DNA from: Streptomyces turgidiscabies Car8
GTDB lineage: Bacteria; Actinomycetota; Actinomycetes; Streptomycetales; Streptomycetaceae
Assembly (NCBI RefSeq): GCF_000331005.1
Contig: NZ_AEJB01000205.1
Coordinates: forward strand, 1 to 62,378
Reading direction: 5' to 3'
Length of the DNA stretch: 62,378 bases
Shown here: in pieces, positions 43,001-51,284 of the stretch
How positions within the stretch are numbered: the stretch's first letter is position 1
How the letters are laid out: each line of letters begins with the position of its first letter
Notes under the pieces: model-generated
Databases searched by the model: none
What the model was told of the DNA's origin: nothing
The model's input: only the letters and a program-made list of their open reading frames with translations
Made by a program: the position numbers and the translations under genes

Positions 43001-46000
43001 CGGGGCGGGAGCCTGCTTCTGGCGGGACCGCAGCAGACCGTCAAAGATCTCGTAGGAGCTGTTGTAGGTCTTCCCGTCCGCCTTGAGTGCGTCGGTACGG
43101 ACCCAGGTCTCCTTGTTGTTGTTGATGCTGTAGGCGTAGACGATGCTGGCAACGTCTCCGAGCCCGCGTGAACGGTTTGGCATCCAGACCGACTGCAGGC
43201 GGCCGAGCGCGTCGAAGGACCACTCGGTGACATTGCCGTTGGGGTCGGTTGTCTTAGTGGCCGTGCCCCAGGCTGGGTCCACCTCGGTGGTGGACGTGAA
43301 GAGCTTGGGGTCGGGGTCGATGGACGTCTTGGACGTCAACGGACCGTAGCCGGTGTCGTCTGGGACGTAGGTCGTCTTAACCGTGCGGTTAAGGGCGTTG
43401 GTCGCGGTGAGCGGTCGGCCCAGCTTGTCGTAGGTGGAGTTGGACACTCGCTGATAGACCGGGGTCTTGTCCACCGCGTTGTAGTCGGATACCCGGTAGG
43501 AAGCGGTGATCTCACCCTTCGTGGGCGCCACCCCGACTGTCTGACCGTCATAGGCCGTGGTGATGTCGGAGACGACGTCGTCGGGGATCACCGGACTGGT
43601 CGTGCAGGGAACCGAGTAGGTCTCGGTGCGCGAGACCGTGTTCACCAGCCAGGCCGAGGTGTTGCGGGCATAACTGGTCCGCACGCACGACTCGTCGCCG
43701 GTCTTGGTGGCGTCGCCGCTGTCCTCCACGGTCATCGGCATGCCGTATGTGGTGTCGTACGTGGTCTTCTGCTTGACCGTGCGAGTGCCGGTGGAGGTCT
43801 TGGTGCGGGTGGTGGTCTCGTCGGCCTGGACGATGCGGGACTCGGTGGTGCCCCAACTGTAGGTGTGGCTACCGGTCTTGTATGACCAGGGGGAGTTGAT
43901 GGTTCCGCTAAGCTCCTCGGTGCCGTTGTAGACGATGGTCTCGCGGACGAAGCCGGCGTACTGGCGAGAGTCGTCGATGGCGCTGCCGCTGGAGTCGGTG
44001 ACCTTCTCTACTCGGGCAGTGCCGTCGAGTTCCTTCTCGCCGTTGAGGCCTCGCATGTACAGCGTCGACTTCTTGCTGCGCGGGCCTTCGGCGTCGCCGG
44101 ACGTCTCCACGACCTTGCCGTAGCCACGCCACTGCGACCAGGTGCGGTTGGAGGCCTTGGTCAGACCTTCGTCGTCGGCGTAGGCCCAGCCGGCGCCGCC
44201 CTGGTAGTCGTAATACTTCTCCCCCGTGTCGCCGTGGCCGTAGGGGTCGTCCTGGAAGACGGAGGTGACCACGTACTTGTGGAACCAGTCGGTGACCGGA
44301 GTCGCCCCTGACTGGGACCACTTGACCGGGTAGCAGCGGCGGGTGTTTTTGTCGACGCCCGTCGGCATGCTGGTACCCCAGATGCAGTCGGGGTCGGAGT
44401 AGTTGGCGGTGAGGGTGGAGCCGGTCTCGGACTTGATAGTACGCACCCGCCACTTGATGTAGCGCAGTGTGTCCGGGCCGCTGCCCTCGACGTGGTTGGG
44501 CATCTGGATGCCGCCGAAGACGATCGGCGGCATGTCTGCCGCCGTGGTGTTGGCCTTGCCGGTGTTCTGGATGGACTTCAGCCACAGGCTCGCCGAAGAG
44601 GCGTCACCGGGGTCGGGGAAGCTGTGTTCCAGGTGCCAGGTGTCCACTTCCCGCTGGGTGGTGCCAGTGCCGGTCCATACCGAGGTGGTGACGTCGGTGA
44701 GGCGCTTGCGGGTGAAGAAGGCCGGGCCGATCTGGGTCGTGCACTTGGTGCTGGCCGCGCAGATCATGTCGAAGGGCACGTCGGGCCAGTTGGCCTTGGT
44801 GTCTGCAGTCAGACTGGAGCAGCCACCCGAAACGACGCAGCGCTCGGCGTAGGTGAAGCTGACCTGCTGGGCGGCGGGCTTGGCGTAGATCAGGTCGCTG
44901 CGCAGGCCGTAGTCGATGCGGTTGAGGTAGCCGCCCCGATAGTAGAGCGTGCCGTTGACGGTGGTGTCGGCGTTCTTGGAGTAGTAGTTCGGGTCTCTGG
45001 TGTACCAGTAGGTGGAAGCGTTGCCGTGAGGGTCCACGGCGTAGTCCAGGTTCCAGCGCCAGGCCTGGTTGCAGGAAGAGTCGGCGAAGCCGGTGGACTT
45101 GTAGCAGGGCTCGCCGGAGTCGTCGCCGAAGACCGGGACGGTCCACACCGAGTTACTGACCGCGTCGTCGGCAGCAGTGCCGTTGTCGCTCCAATTAGGC
45201 ATCCGGTGCTTGCCGAAGAAGTACTGGATGCCAGAGGCGTCCGTGACCTTCCAGTACTCGGTGTTGTCGTCGCCGTTGCCGGTAGCGCCGGTCAAGTGCT
45301 CGACGCGGGTGCCGTCCTCGTTCTTCAGCTTCCATGAGCCTCCAGATGCCTGCGACAGAGCCGCAGTGTCGCAGGCCGCCTTGTCAGTGCAAGCGTTGAC
45401 CAGTTCTACCGCCTTCCCGTTGAGAACCAGGGTGGCGTTGGCGTACTTCCAGCACAGGTCGCCCTTGCCGGACTGGCCGTCATCCTTACAGGAGCCGTAT
45501 TTGCGTTCGACGTAGGACTCGGTGATCGAGAAGCCTTCGCCAATCACGGAGGTCTGGTTGTTCTCCCCGGCCGTACGGCCGTCCACCGAGGCGGAGTTGT
45601 AGGAGATCGACAGGTTCGGGGCCGGACCGGCTGTGGCCGGAGGAACCCGCAGCGGGTAATTCCAGGTGAAGTCACCCGTACTGCCGCCGACCTCCCAGGT
45701 CGCGGTCGGAGACAGCGGGGTGGCGCTGTAGTCCCCTCCGCCGCCCGCGCTGTCGGCTGCTGCCGCCAGCAACATCGGGGTGCCGGCTGCGAGGGCGCGC
45801 GCGGAGACGGCGCCGGTCAGGGTCTGGAACGCGGCGTCGTTGTCTGCACCCGCCACCGGGGTCTGGGTGCGGCAGGACTTCTTCTCCGGGGCGGTCAGTG
45901 CACACACCGGGAGTGTCACCAGACGCAGGCGGGGGCCGAAGTTGCCCCCGTAGACGTCCTTGAAGGAGGAGTAGTCCAGGGAGACCCGGAGCTTGTCGGT

Positions 46001-46561
46001 GTCATGAGCGGGCTTTCCGGATGTGGTTCTAGCCGGGTCGAGGGTGAGCAGAACGCCGTTAACGCCCGCCTTCTTCGCGGCCGACTGGGAGTGGACGCTG
46101 AGCGCCACCTTCTCGGCCGGGCCTGTCGCCTTTGCATTCCTCTTGCTCTTCGTCGACTTGGCCGACGGGGCAGCGGGCTCCTGAGCCAGCGCTATGCCGA
46201 GCCCGCCGACGGTGACAGCGGCTTCGCGCGTCGCCAAGACCTCGGTGGTGGCCTTCCCGGCCTTCGGCCAGGCGGCTTGATTCAGCCTCTCACGGGTCTC
46301 CTGGGAGGCCGAGACGGCCTTGTCCTTCGGGGCCTTGGACGTGCCGGGCTTGAGCACCCCCACCTTGTCGATCTTTGCTTCGGGCCGCTCCTCCAACTGA
46401 TCACGGGCTGCGGAGGTTTGTGCCTGAGCGGTCACGTCGTAGCCCAAGGGAACCACGAGTTGCGGAAGAACGGACAGAGAGACGACGAGCGCGCCACGGC
46501 CAAGCCAGCGCGACATCGCGGCGCTCGGTCTCCGCGTGCGGGAGAAAGATGAGGCAGACAC
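40001..46561 (-). CDS. RHS-repeat polymorphic toxin
   Basis: A 2186-residue secreted protein. The N-terminus is a probable signal (GTG 46561, with ATG 46516 as alternative, then WLGRGALVVSLSVLPQLVVPL). The central region holds a Pro/Gly-rich FTWNYPLRVPP stretch, a SpvB/TcdB-like segment, and many RHS/YD repeats (for example TTYNDVDQPLTATTTLDG, YDELGRKIG, YDTLGRPKGT). The RHS core ends GAREYDPATGRFLSVDP and DPTGLRP, about 301 residues before the C-terminus. Past it lie a hydrophobic segment (KVVLGVVGVVSVVVAAAPVLAVLG) and a unique tip of about 90 residues with HAAERV, YDPVRDTLQV and a final beta hairpin. The tip resembles BECR-fold RNase toxins. A LamG protein precedes and an immunity candidate follows. 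Confidence 0.9.
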   Translation of the reverse strand: MSASSFSRTRRPSAAMSRWLGRGALVVSLSVLPQLVVPLGYDVTAQAQTSAARDQLEERPEAKIDKVGVLKPGTSKAPKDKAVSASQETRERLNQAAWPKAGKATTEVLATREAAVTVGGLGIALAQEPAAPSAKSTKSKRNAKATGPAEKVALSVHSQSAAKKAGVNGVLLTLDPARTTSGKPAHDTDKLRVSLDYSSFKDVYGGNFGPRLRLVTLPVCALTAPEKKSCRTQTPVAGADNDAAFQTLTGAVSARALAAGTPMLLAAAADSAGGGGDYSATPLSPTATWEVGGSTGDFTWNYPLRVPPATAGPAPNLSISYNSASVDGRTAGENNQTSVIGEGFSITESYVERKYGSCKDDGQSGKGDLCWKYANATLVLNGKAVELVNACTDKAACDTAALSQASGGSWKLKNEDGTRVEHLTGATGNGDDNTEYWKVTDASGIQYFFGKHRMPNWSDNGTAADDAVSNSVWTVPVFGDDSGEPCYKSTGFADSSCNQAWRWNLDYAVDPHGNASTYWYTRDPNYYSKNADTTVNGTLYYRGGYLNRIDYGLRSDLIYAKPAAQQVSFTYAERCVVSGGCSSLTADTKANWPDVPFDMICAASTKCTTQIGPAFFTRKRLTDVTTSVWTGTGTTQREVDTWHLEHSFPDPGDASSASLWLKSIQNTGKANTTAADMPPIVFGGIQMPNHVEGSGPDTLRYIKWRVRTIKSETGSTLTANYSDPDCIWGTSMPTGVDKNTRRCYPVKWSQSGATPVTDWFHKYVVTSVFQDDPYGHGDTGEKYYDYQGGAGWAYADDEGLTKASNRTWSQWRGYGKVVETSGDAEGPRSKKSTLYMRGLNGEKELDGTARVEKVTDSSGSAIDDSRQYAGFVRETIVYNGTEELSGTINSPWSYKTGSHTYSWGTTESRIVQADETTTRTKTSTGTRTVKQKTTYDTTYGMPMTVEDSGDATKTGDESCVRTSYARNTSAWLVNTVSRTETYSVPCTTSPVIPDDVVSDITTAYDGQTVGVAPTKGEITASYRVSDYNAVDKTPVYQRVSNSTYDKLGRPLTATNALNRTVKTTYVPDDTGYGPLTSKTSIDPDPKLFTSTTEVDPAWGTATKTTDPNGNVTEWSFDALGRLQSVWMPNRSRGLGDVASIVYAYSINNNKETWVRTDALKADGKTYNSSYEIFDGLLRSRQKQAPAPNGGRVISETLYDDRGLTYVSNGQVHDNSAPSGTLANTFQGSVPASTETVFDAAGRAIESIFRVYDQEKWRTKTDEQSDRTAVTAAAGGTGTLTTVDARGRVTERREYGGPVPTGTDYTRTLYDYTPGGQLKKMTGPDGAVWTYGYDLRGRKTTSTDPDKGKVDTTYNDVDQPLTATTTLDGVSRTLITDYDELGRKIGTWDGAKDNAHQLTKFTYDSLAKGQPTASIRYVGGTAGKIYYQIVTGYDTLGRPKGTRTGISADDDLVVKGGAPQTFTTSTAYNIDGTVQSTSMPAVAGLPAETVTNNYNSLGMLTASDGMTDYVQNIGYSPYGEIEETRLGTSTGAKQLQILNRYEDGTRRLTNTHTVDQTNTGYTSDNDYVYDTSGNVKSITDNANGKDTQCFAYDGYRRLTDAWTPSSNDCATARSSSALGGPAPYWTSWTFKPGGLRDTQTERKVTGDITTGYGYPPVNASGAGQPHTLTSVTVNGGTAKAYTYDEQGNTTKRYGTTGTAQSLVWDIEGELSRLTEGTKTTDYLYDANGALLIRRGPGKTVLYLAGQELHYDTGAKKFTAQRYYPAGDATAVRTETGLSWMVDDHHGTASMTVDATTQAVTRRYTKPFGEARGATPSTWPDDKGFLGKPADADTGLTHIGAREYDPATGRFLSVDPVLAPEDHESLNGYAYANNTPVTLSDPTGLRPVTDCERGCSDGKGGRYHDYMTMGPNGTWVYHSTQTYTQTFQYQKAGGGTGSGSMTVTVRTDGGHKSAQVVFKKGPDPKPQEREGWQCRSCWAMGTNPNYDANANDLPDTGKLATWQKVVLGVVGVVSVVVAAAPVLAVLGEGCLATAPVCAAEIAEMATGGASGGSAVVGGGALGAGAATLRGGADGIASSAARLPVPYNRGWAFRQEENFHIPNLVTPQGRTLSAHAAERVAGSGPGRPPTSLSALDYILENANKVKYDPVRDTLQVRATTLPGKPFVVVSGSNPNHIVTAMIPKEFNIP

Positions 46562-46664
46562 GGTGGGGTTTCCGTTTCCGGACGTGGGAAATATCCCTGG
46601 CGGAATGGATGAATAGCTGGGGAGCCGATCGGTGTCCGGACAGATGCCCGGACACCGGTGGTGG

Positions 46665-49600
46665 TCACTGCTCAGCGTTGTAGAAATCGCCGATCGTGCC
46701 GTCGTCCATCGCCCCTGCCCAGACCCGTACGTTGGCGATATGACCGGGGAAGTAGCGGGAGGTGGCGCCGTCGATCCGGCCGCGTCCCACTTCGAACTTT
46801 CCTGCCCCTTGCCAGGGGGCGATGTAGGCGCTGCCGTCCTCGCTGGCCACTCGGCCGCTGTTGACGTAGAGCAGGATCGCGCCGCGCTTCGTGGAGTCCG
46901 CGTCGTCATCGCTGGCGTACTGCGCGTCGTACACGACAGTCAGCCGGACCCACGTGTTCTTCTGTGCGACGGGCGAGTTCTGAGTGGTCCAGGTGGCTCC
47001 TGTGCCGTCCTTGCTGGGACGGCCGAACTTCCACCTGCCGGTGCTCTCCCCTGCCGGCTGCTCGTACCACAGCCCCCAGGAAGACTGGGTAGCTCCCGGC
47101 TGACCAAAGACCTGGAGCGAGTAGGCCTTGGCGGTGTCGGACAGCTTGGTGCCGTCGAGCCGGACCCAGGCCGTGGCAGTGAAAGAGCCCGTGTCATCGA
47201 CCAGGGGCCCGTCGGTCGTGGCGTAGGAACTCGTTCCGTTCAGGCTCATCACCTGACGGGTGGGAAGTCCCAGGTCCGCATTGTCGGCCGTATCCGGGTC
47301 AATGCCCAGAGTTGTGCCGTTCAGGGTCATGGGGCGGATGTATTCGGAACGGTCGCTGATCGTCGTGCCCTGGGCGAGGGCGGTGTCCGTGGCGTCCCAG
47401 TCCCCGAGCAGCGTGGTGATCGGGTCGCCTGCCGTGTCGTCGCTGATGTCCTCGTCCTCAAGGCGAGCATCCTGAACGACCTCGGTGTCGGCCAGGGCAC
47501 GTGCCCAAACCTTCACCTCGTCGATGCGGCCGTTGAAGTATTCGCCCCAGGTGGCGTCGTAGCGGAGCCTGGCTACTTGGAGCGCCCCGCTCGCCTTCCA
47601 GGGGGTGGTGAACACGACCGGTTCACCCTGCGCTCGCCCGTTGACGTAAAGCTGAATGGTGTGACCGGCGGCGTCGTAGACCCCGGTGAGATGAGTCCAC
47701 GTGTTCAATACCGGTGGTTTCGTGGCGATGGAGCGAGTGATCGTCGCGCTGCTGACGTCGCTACTGTGTCGGCTGAAGACCCAGGCGTTGTTCGCCGACG
47801 CGTAAGACAACTGAAAACCGGAAGCGTTCGTGCCTGCTTGAGACAGCGCGGTGTAGTTGCGCGCTGTGTCCTGCAGACGAACCCAAACCGAAGCGGAGAA
47901 CGACTTCGAGGTGTCCACAACACCTGTCGACGTCTGGGCAAAGCTCGCGGAACCGTCGATCCTGAGCGAGCGCGTTCCGCTCCGTTCCAGAAGTGAGTAC
48001 CCCGACCCAGAAGAGGCCGAGGACAGAGTAAGTGGGTGCTGCGTCGCCGTCGTGCTGTCCGTACCGTTGTTGTCCAGGTGCCAGATTCCCGTGGGCTTCT
48101 CCGCACCATTGACCAGGAAACTGTAAAAGCCAGTTTCTGAGCTGTGCATGGCGGCGTCATACCCCCATACCTGGATGGTGCTCTCGCCAGCCTGGTTCGG
48201 AGTGATGGAGACCGTGGCCGGGGCTCCCTTGGCCACGTTGATCGGAGTGGAGTCAGCGCCGCTGTTCAGGCGCCACTTGTACGTCACCACATCCGACTGG
48301 ATACCGGCCGTGCTCGCGTTCGTGTCCGCCGGAGTGAAGGTGAACCTGCCGACGGTGCCCACTGCTCCCGACGCAGGATTGGTTTCGGAAGGCTGGTAGA
48401 GACCGTCCGCGCTGGTCACAATGGGCGGCGGCGGCTGATCGGTGTCCACCCGGAAGTAGCACCAGGAGGACCAGGCTGAGTCCAGAACTCCGGTGCTTCC
48501 CCGGTCCGACTTGAAGTACGCCTGAGTCTTCACGCGCATCCGATAATCGGCCTGCGGTGGTAGTGCGGTTGTGAGGGAGGCATCTCGTTTGGCGTTGTCG
48601 GCCACCCACGCCTCACTGGGAGAAGCCGCAGACCAGGCGCGACTGGACCCGTCCGCCTTCCACACCTCAAACGCCGCACGAAGCTGGGAGTTGGAACCGT
48701 CCGCCGACTGAACGGTGGCGATCATCTTCGGCGTGGTGTCACTCGTGGCAAGCGGAAGCGCGGATGTGTTGCAGGCCTGGCCCGCGTTGCCCTGTTGGAC
48801 ACCGACCGTCGTCGGCTTACCCGGGTAAGAGACATAGGTGACCGAAAGCAGGGCGTCGGCCCGGAATCGCGCCCAGGAGGCGGCGTTCGACTCGTCGTGA
48901 GCGGTCAGGGAAAACGTAATGGCAGCTTTCTTCGCCTCTACGAACTCGCGGACCTTCAGGGTGAGATTCTCGTCCGCCTCATCGGCCACGTTGTCGCTGA
49001 ACTGTACCCAGTTCGCCGGCTGCGACGGACTGCACAGCCCGCCACGGCCGTAGGAGACATTGCGATCACCCATGAGGTCGGTGGCGGTCGGACGGCCCGA
49101 CCAGGTGGTGGACGAAGAGATGTCCTTGTTGACGAGGCTCAGGTCGTACCAGTGCGCATCACACGTGAAGGTCCACGTCTGGTAGGCCGAGAACGTGACG
49201 TCGAGAACCTTCTTGCCGTAGAGCGAAGACAGCGGGTACTCGAAGTAGAGCCGCTGGGTGTACGGGGACGAAGAGCAGATATACCCGTCGTAGTTGGAGC
49301 AACGACCGGTTCCCTTGTCACCGTCCCACTCCCAGAACTTGTCCCCGTCGGAGGAGAGCGCAGTCCAGTCACCGCGCACAACGCCCTTGGTCGGCGGATC
49401 CACGTAGAGGGGATAAACGGTGTCCTCGCCTCGGAGGAGGGACAGATCCGGCGCGAGTTCCAAGGCATCGTCCTTGATCGTCAGCGCGACGTCCGCCTTC
49501 GTGTCCCCGGGTCCCGGGCCGGCGGCGGGGTCGTCCGGGCTGCCGTCTCCCCGCACCTCGGCAGCAGTGGAGAGTGCGGCCGTGCGCATCCGCGTAGTGG

Positions 49601-50306
49601 CAGGAGCTTCGCGTTGCACCGTGTCACCGGCGGAGTCCCACATGCGCCCGGCGGGCCCTTCAAAAACCTTGGCCCCGTTCTCGTCGAGCGCGACAAACCC
49701 TCCATCAGGTCCCGGCGCAAGGCTCAACCCCTCGTCCTCGGTAGTGATTTTGAGGTTCGCCAACGCGGGGTTGGCGGCGGCCTCAGCAGTCTTGACGACC
49801 AAGACCTGGGTGAACCCTCTACTGACGGCAGTCAACCTGAGGTCCACCCCAGGGAGCACATCGGCGTAGGTCGCGACACTTTCGCTGAGCTGCGGTTCCG
49901 GTAGCGCTGTCGGCCAGCCAAAGGCCAGTTCGTGGCCGTGGTCGTCCAACTTGACCATCTCGCTGCCGGAGCCGCCACCAGAAAACTCGACCTCAGTCGC
50001 CGTGGACCGGGCCCTGATCGTGCCGTCTGCGGAGCGCACGAGGGTGGTATCGATGTCAGCCCAAGAACCGTCGCCCTGCTTTGCGCGAACCGGGGCAGCG
50101 CTCGACTCCTGGGTGAACGTGCCATCGGGATTCGCGAAAATCTGGGAGATCTCGGTAGTCGCCGGAGCGACCTCCACCCGTTCTCCGGACTCGGCTGCAA
50201 GCTCTGAGGCCTCGGCCTCAGGAGAGAGCGCTTCTGCCGGTGCATCCGAGACAACTGGCGCTTGCGCTGCGGCCGTTCCCCCCCAAAACCGGAACAGCCA
50301 CGGCAA
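46665..50306 (-). CDS. LamG-domain surface protein paired with the RHS toxin (signal peptide out of frame)
   Basis: About 1213 residues, secreted-type. It contains an N-terminal region shared by Streptomyces RHS-associated proteins (VEVAPATTEISQIFANPDGTFTQE, WADIDTTLV), a DNRLR-like beta region (residues about 330-490), an Ig-like stretch, and two LamG/concanavalin domains (about 785-960 and 1000-1210; WVRLQDTARNYTALSQAG, ATAWVRLDGTKLSDTAKAYSL). TTG 50306 is the only start near this frame, giving a poor signal. In another frame ATG 50334 or 50316 gives an ideal signal peptide that joins this protein across G7 at 50278-50284. The 46562-46664 gap separates it from the RHS gene. Confidence 0.82.
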   Translation of the reverse strand: MPWLFRFWGGTAAAQAPVVSDAPAEALSPEAEASELAAESGERVEVAPATTEISQIFANPDGTFTQESSAAPVRAKQGDGSWADIDTTLVRSADGTIRARSTATEVEFSGGGSGSEMVKLDDHGHELAFGWPTALPEPQLSESVATYADVLPGVDLRLTAVSRGFTQVLVVKTAEAAANPALANLKITTEDEGLSLAPGPDGGFVALDENGAKVFEGPAGRMWDSAGDTVQREAPATTRMRTAALSTAAEVRGDGSPDDPAAGPGPGDTKADVALTIKDDALELAPDLSLLRGEDTVYPLYVDPPTKGVVRGDWTALSSDGDKFWEWDGDKGTGRCSNYDGYICSSSPYTQRLYFEYPLSSLYGKKVLDVTFSAYQTWTFTCDAHWYDLSLVNKDISSSTTWSGRPTATDLMGDRNVSYGRGGLCSPSQPANWVQFSDNVADEADENLTLKVREFVEAKKAAITFSLTAHDESNAASWARFRADALLSVTYVSYPGKPTTVGVQQGNAGQACNTSALPLATSDTTPKMIATVQSADGSNSQLRAAFEVWKADGSSRAWSAASPSEAWVADNAKRDASLTTALPPQADYRMRVKTQAYFKSDRGSTGVLDSAWSSWCYFRVDTDQPPPPIVTSADGLYQPSETNPASGAVGTVGRFTFTPADTNASTAGIQSDVVTYKWRLNSGADSTPINVAKGAPATVSITPNQAGESTIQVWGYDAAMHSSETGFYSFLVNGAEKPTGIWHLDNNGTDSTTATQHPLTLSSASSGSGYSLLERSGTRSLRIDGSASFAQTSTGVVDTSKSFSASVWVRLQDTARNYTALSQAGTNASGFQLSYASANNAWVFSRHSSDVSSATITRSIATKPPVLNTWTHLTGVYDAAGHTIQLYVNGRAQGEPVVFTTPWKASGALQVARLRYDATWGEYFNGRIDEVKVWARALADTEVVQDARLEDEDISDDTAGDPITTLLGDWDATDTALAQGTTISDRSEYIRPMTLNGTTLGIDPDTADNADLGLPTRQVMSLNGTSSYATTDGPLVDDTGSFTATAWVRLDGTKLSDTAKAYSLQVFGQPGATQSSWGLWYEQPAGESTGRWKFGRPSKDGTGATWTTQNSPVAQKNTWVRLTVVYDAQYASDDDADSTKRGAILLYVNSGRVASEDGSAYIAPWQGAGKFEVGRGRIDGATSRYFPGHIANVRVWAGAMDDGTIGDFYNAEQ
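50278..50284 (-). repeat. G7 homopolymer at the LamG signal-peptide frameshift
   Basis: Seven C on the + strand (G7 on the coding strand). Removing one G would fuse the upstream frame MASLAVAVPVLGG to TAAAQA and the mature LamG protein, restoring a normal signal peptide with an AxA cleavage site. Confidence 0.8.
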
Positions 50307-50831
50307 GAGACGCCATGACTACCGTTCCGCACATGCCGTGACGTATTCGACGCCACACCCCAGCCCGCACAACCCCACCCCCGTGTTATTTATTTTTCAC
50401 AGACAAGGGGAGATCTTGAATTTTTATAAACCCCCACGTCAAGCAAGTGTGATCTTCGCCACTTCTTCACGCCCGCTCCACATGCCGCAGAACTCACTTT
50501 TTGAGACCAAATGTCTCGACTGGCGGACAACCCAGCCACTTCAGCAAACAATAATTCTGCATCAAGCAGCCCGGGCAACACTCCCAACCGCCGTCACGGT
50601 CACGAGAATCGCCTGCAGCGCCATCGCCGCACAGGCCCTTCCGCGACACACTCATCAGCACACTGGAGCACGAGAAAGCACGGCGCCTGGACGCAGTTGC
50701 GATCGCCAAGCAGCGCCCACTTAGCACCGCGAGCCCCAACCGACTGTTCGCCCAGTACCGCAATTACCTCATAGCTCCTCAAGGGCTGGAGTGCTGCTAC
50801 TCCCGGACCACCAGGCCGTCCGAGGCGTCAG
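50307..50831. other. AT-richer intergenic region upstream of the toxin locus
   Basis: Includes an unusually A/T-rich block at 50385-50440 with TATAAA and TTGACG elements on the minus strand (not at ideal spacing), probably the promoter region of the LamG/RHS genes. The left part (50316-50334) holds the out-of-frame signal-peptide starts; the right part holds a possible gene remnant. Confidence 0.5.
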
Positions 50832-50890
50832 TCATTGGTCTCGCCGCCCACCCTCATCGGCGGATTGGGTCTCCTCCGGTGTCGCGATGA
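50636..50890 (+). pseudogene. Possible C-terminal remnant of a lost gene
   Basis: A + strand frame without a start codon reads like a real protein over about 50 residues (RDTLISTLEHEKARRLDAVA, then IAKQRPLSTASPNRLFAQYRNYL) and stops at 50888-50890, overlapping the 3' end of the convergent GntR gene. Upstream, the frame loses protein character and a neighbouring frame takes over near 50630, as in a decayed gene. Family not recognised; could be chance. Confidence 0.25.
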
Positions 50891-51119
50891 CAAACACCCC
50901 CTTGCCTTGAACGCCCTGAACGATCCCCTCGGCCACAAGTGCATCGATGGCCGACTTGATAGTGCGGCGGCTCACCACACCGCCCGTCTCCTGCTCCAAC
51001 TCGTAGTGAGAGGGGATCCGACGGCCGACCGGAATGACGCCGCGTCGGATGCGCTCACGCAAGGCTGATGCCAGCTGCAAGTACATCGGGGTAATGCTCT
51101 CCCGATCAATCTCGATCAT
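50832..51119 (-). CDS. Short GntR-family (YtrA-like) transcriptional regulator
   Basis: A 95-residue protein that is essentially only a winged helix-turn-helix: PMYLQLASALRERIRRGVIPVGRRIPSHYELEQETGGVVSRRTIKSAIDALVAEGIVQGVQGKGVFVI. The short tail suits a dimeric repressor of the YtrA/KorSA class. ATG 51119 lacks a ribosome site, but TACGCT ends six bases before it, as expected for a leaderless mRNA. It is divergent from four tiny overlapping genes and a GTAC palindrome lies between them at 51189-51205. Confidence 0.85.
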   Translation of the reverse strand: MIEIDRESITPMYLQLASALRERIRRGVIPVGRRIPSHYELEQETGGVVSRRTIKSAIDALVAEGIVQGVQGKGVFVIATPEETQSADEGGRRDQ

Positions 51120-51179
51120 GGTTGGAGCGTAAGAGGTCAACTCAGGCCAGCATAGGTCGTGATAGCGCGAGTAGAGACG

Positions 51180-51208
51180 TAACAAGACGTACCAAGTTGG
51201 CGTACAGT
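51180..51208 (+). promoter_or_regulatory. Promoter with internal GntR-type operator
   Basis: TAACAA (51180-51185) and TACAGT (51203-51208) are 17 bp apart. The spacer contains the near-palindrome GTACCAAGTTGGCGTAC (51189-51205), with CCAA/TTGG arms and GTAC ends, a form used by KorSA-type GntR repressors. Transcription would start near 51215 and lead into the small-gene operon. Confidence 0.5.
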
Positions 51209-51211
51209 CAG

Positions 51212-51280
51212 ATGCCACAAGAAGACCCCGGCGGGTCGGTCAGGACCCCCGGGGCATGGCCACCAACCCTAGAAGGTTGA
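51212..51280 (+). CDS. 22-residue upstream ORF of the small-gene operon
   Basis: ATG 51212 to TGA 51278-51280 encodes MPQEDPGGSVRTPGAWPPTL plus two residues. It ends 4 bp before the next start and could couple its translation. The predicted transcription start is very close to or just after its ATG, so expression is doubtful. Confidence 0.25.
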   Translation: MPQEDPGGSVRTPGAWPPTLEG

Positions 51281-51284
51281 CGAC

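Noticed and set aside
46562..46909. Extension of the RHS gene upstream to ATG 46909.
   Set aside because: That extension overlaps the LamG gene end in another frame and gives a Ser/Thr/Pro-rich non-signal sequence; GTG 46561 with a purine-rich site starts a signal-like N-terminus.
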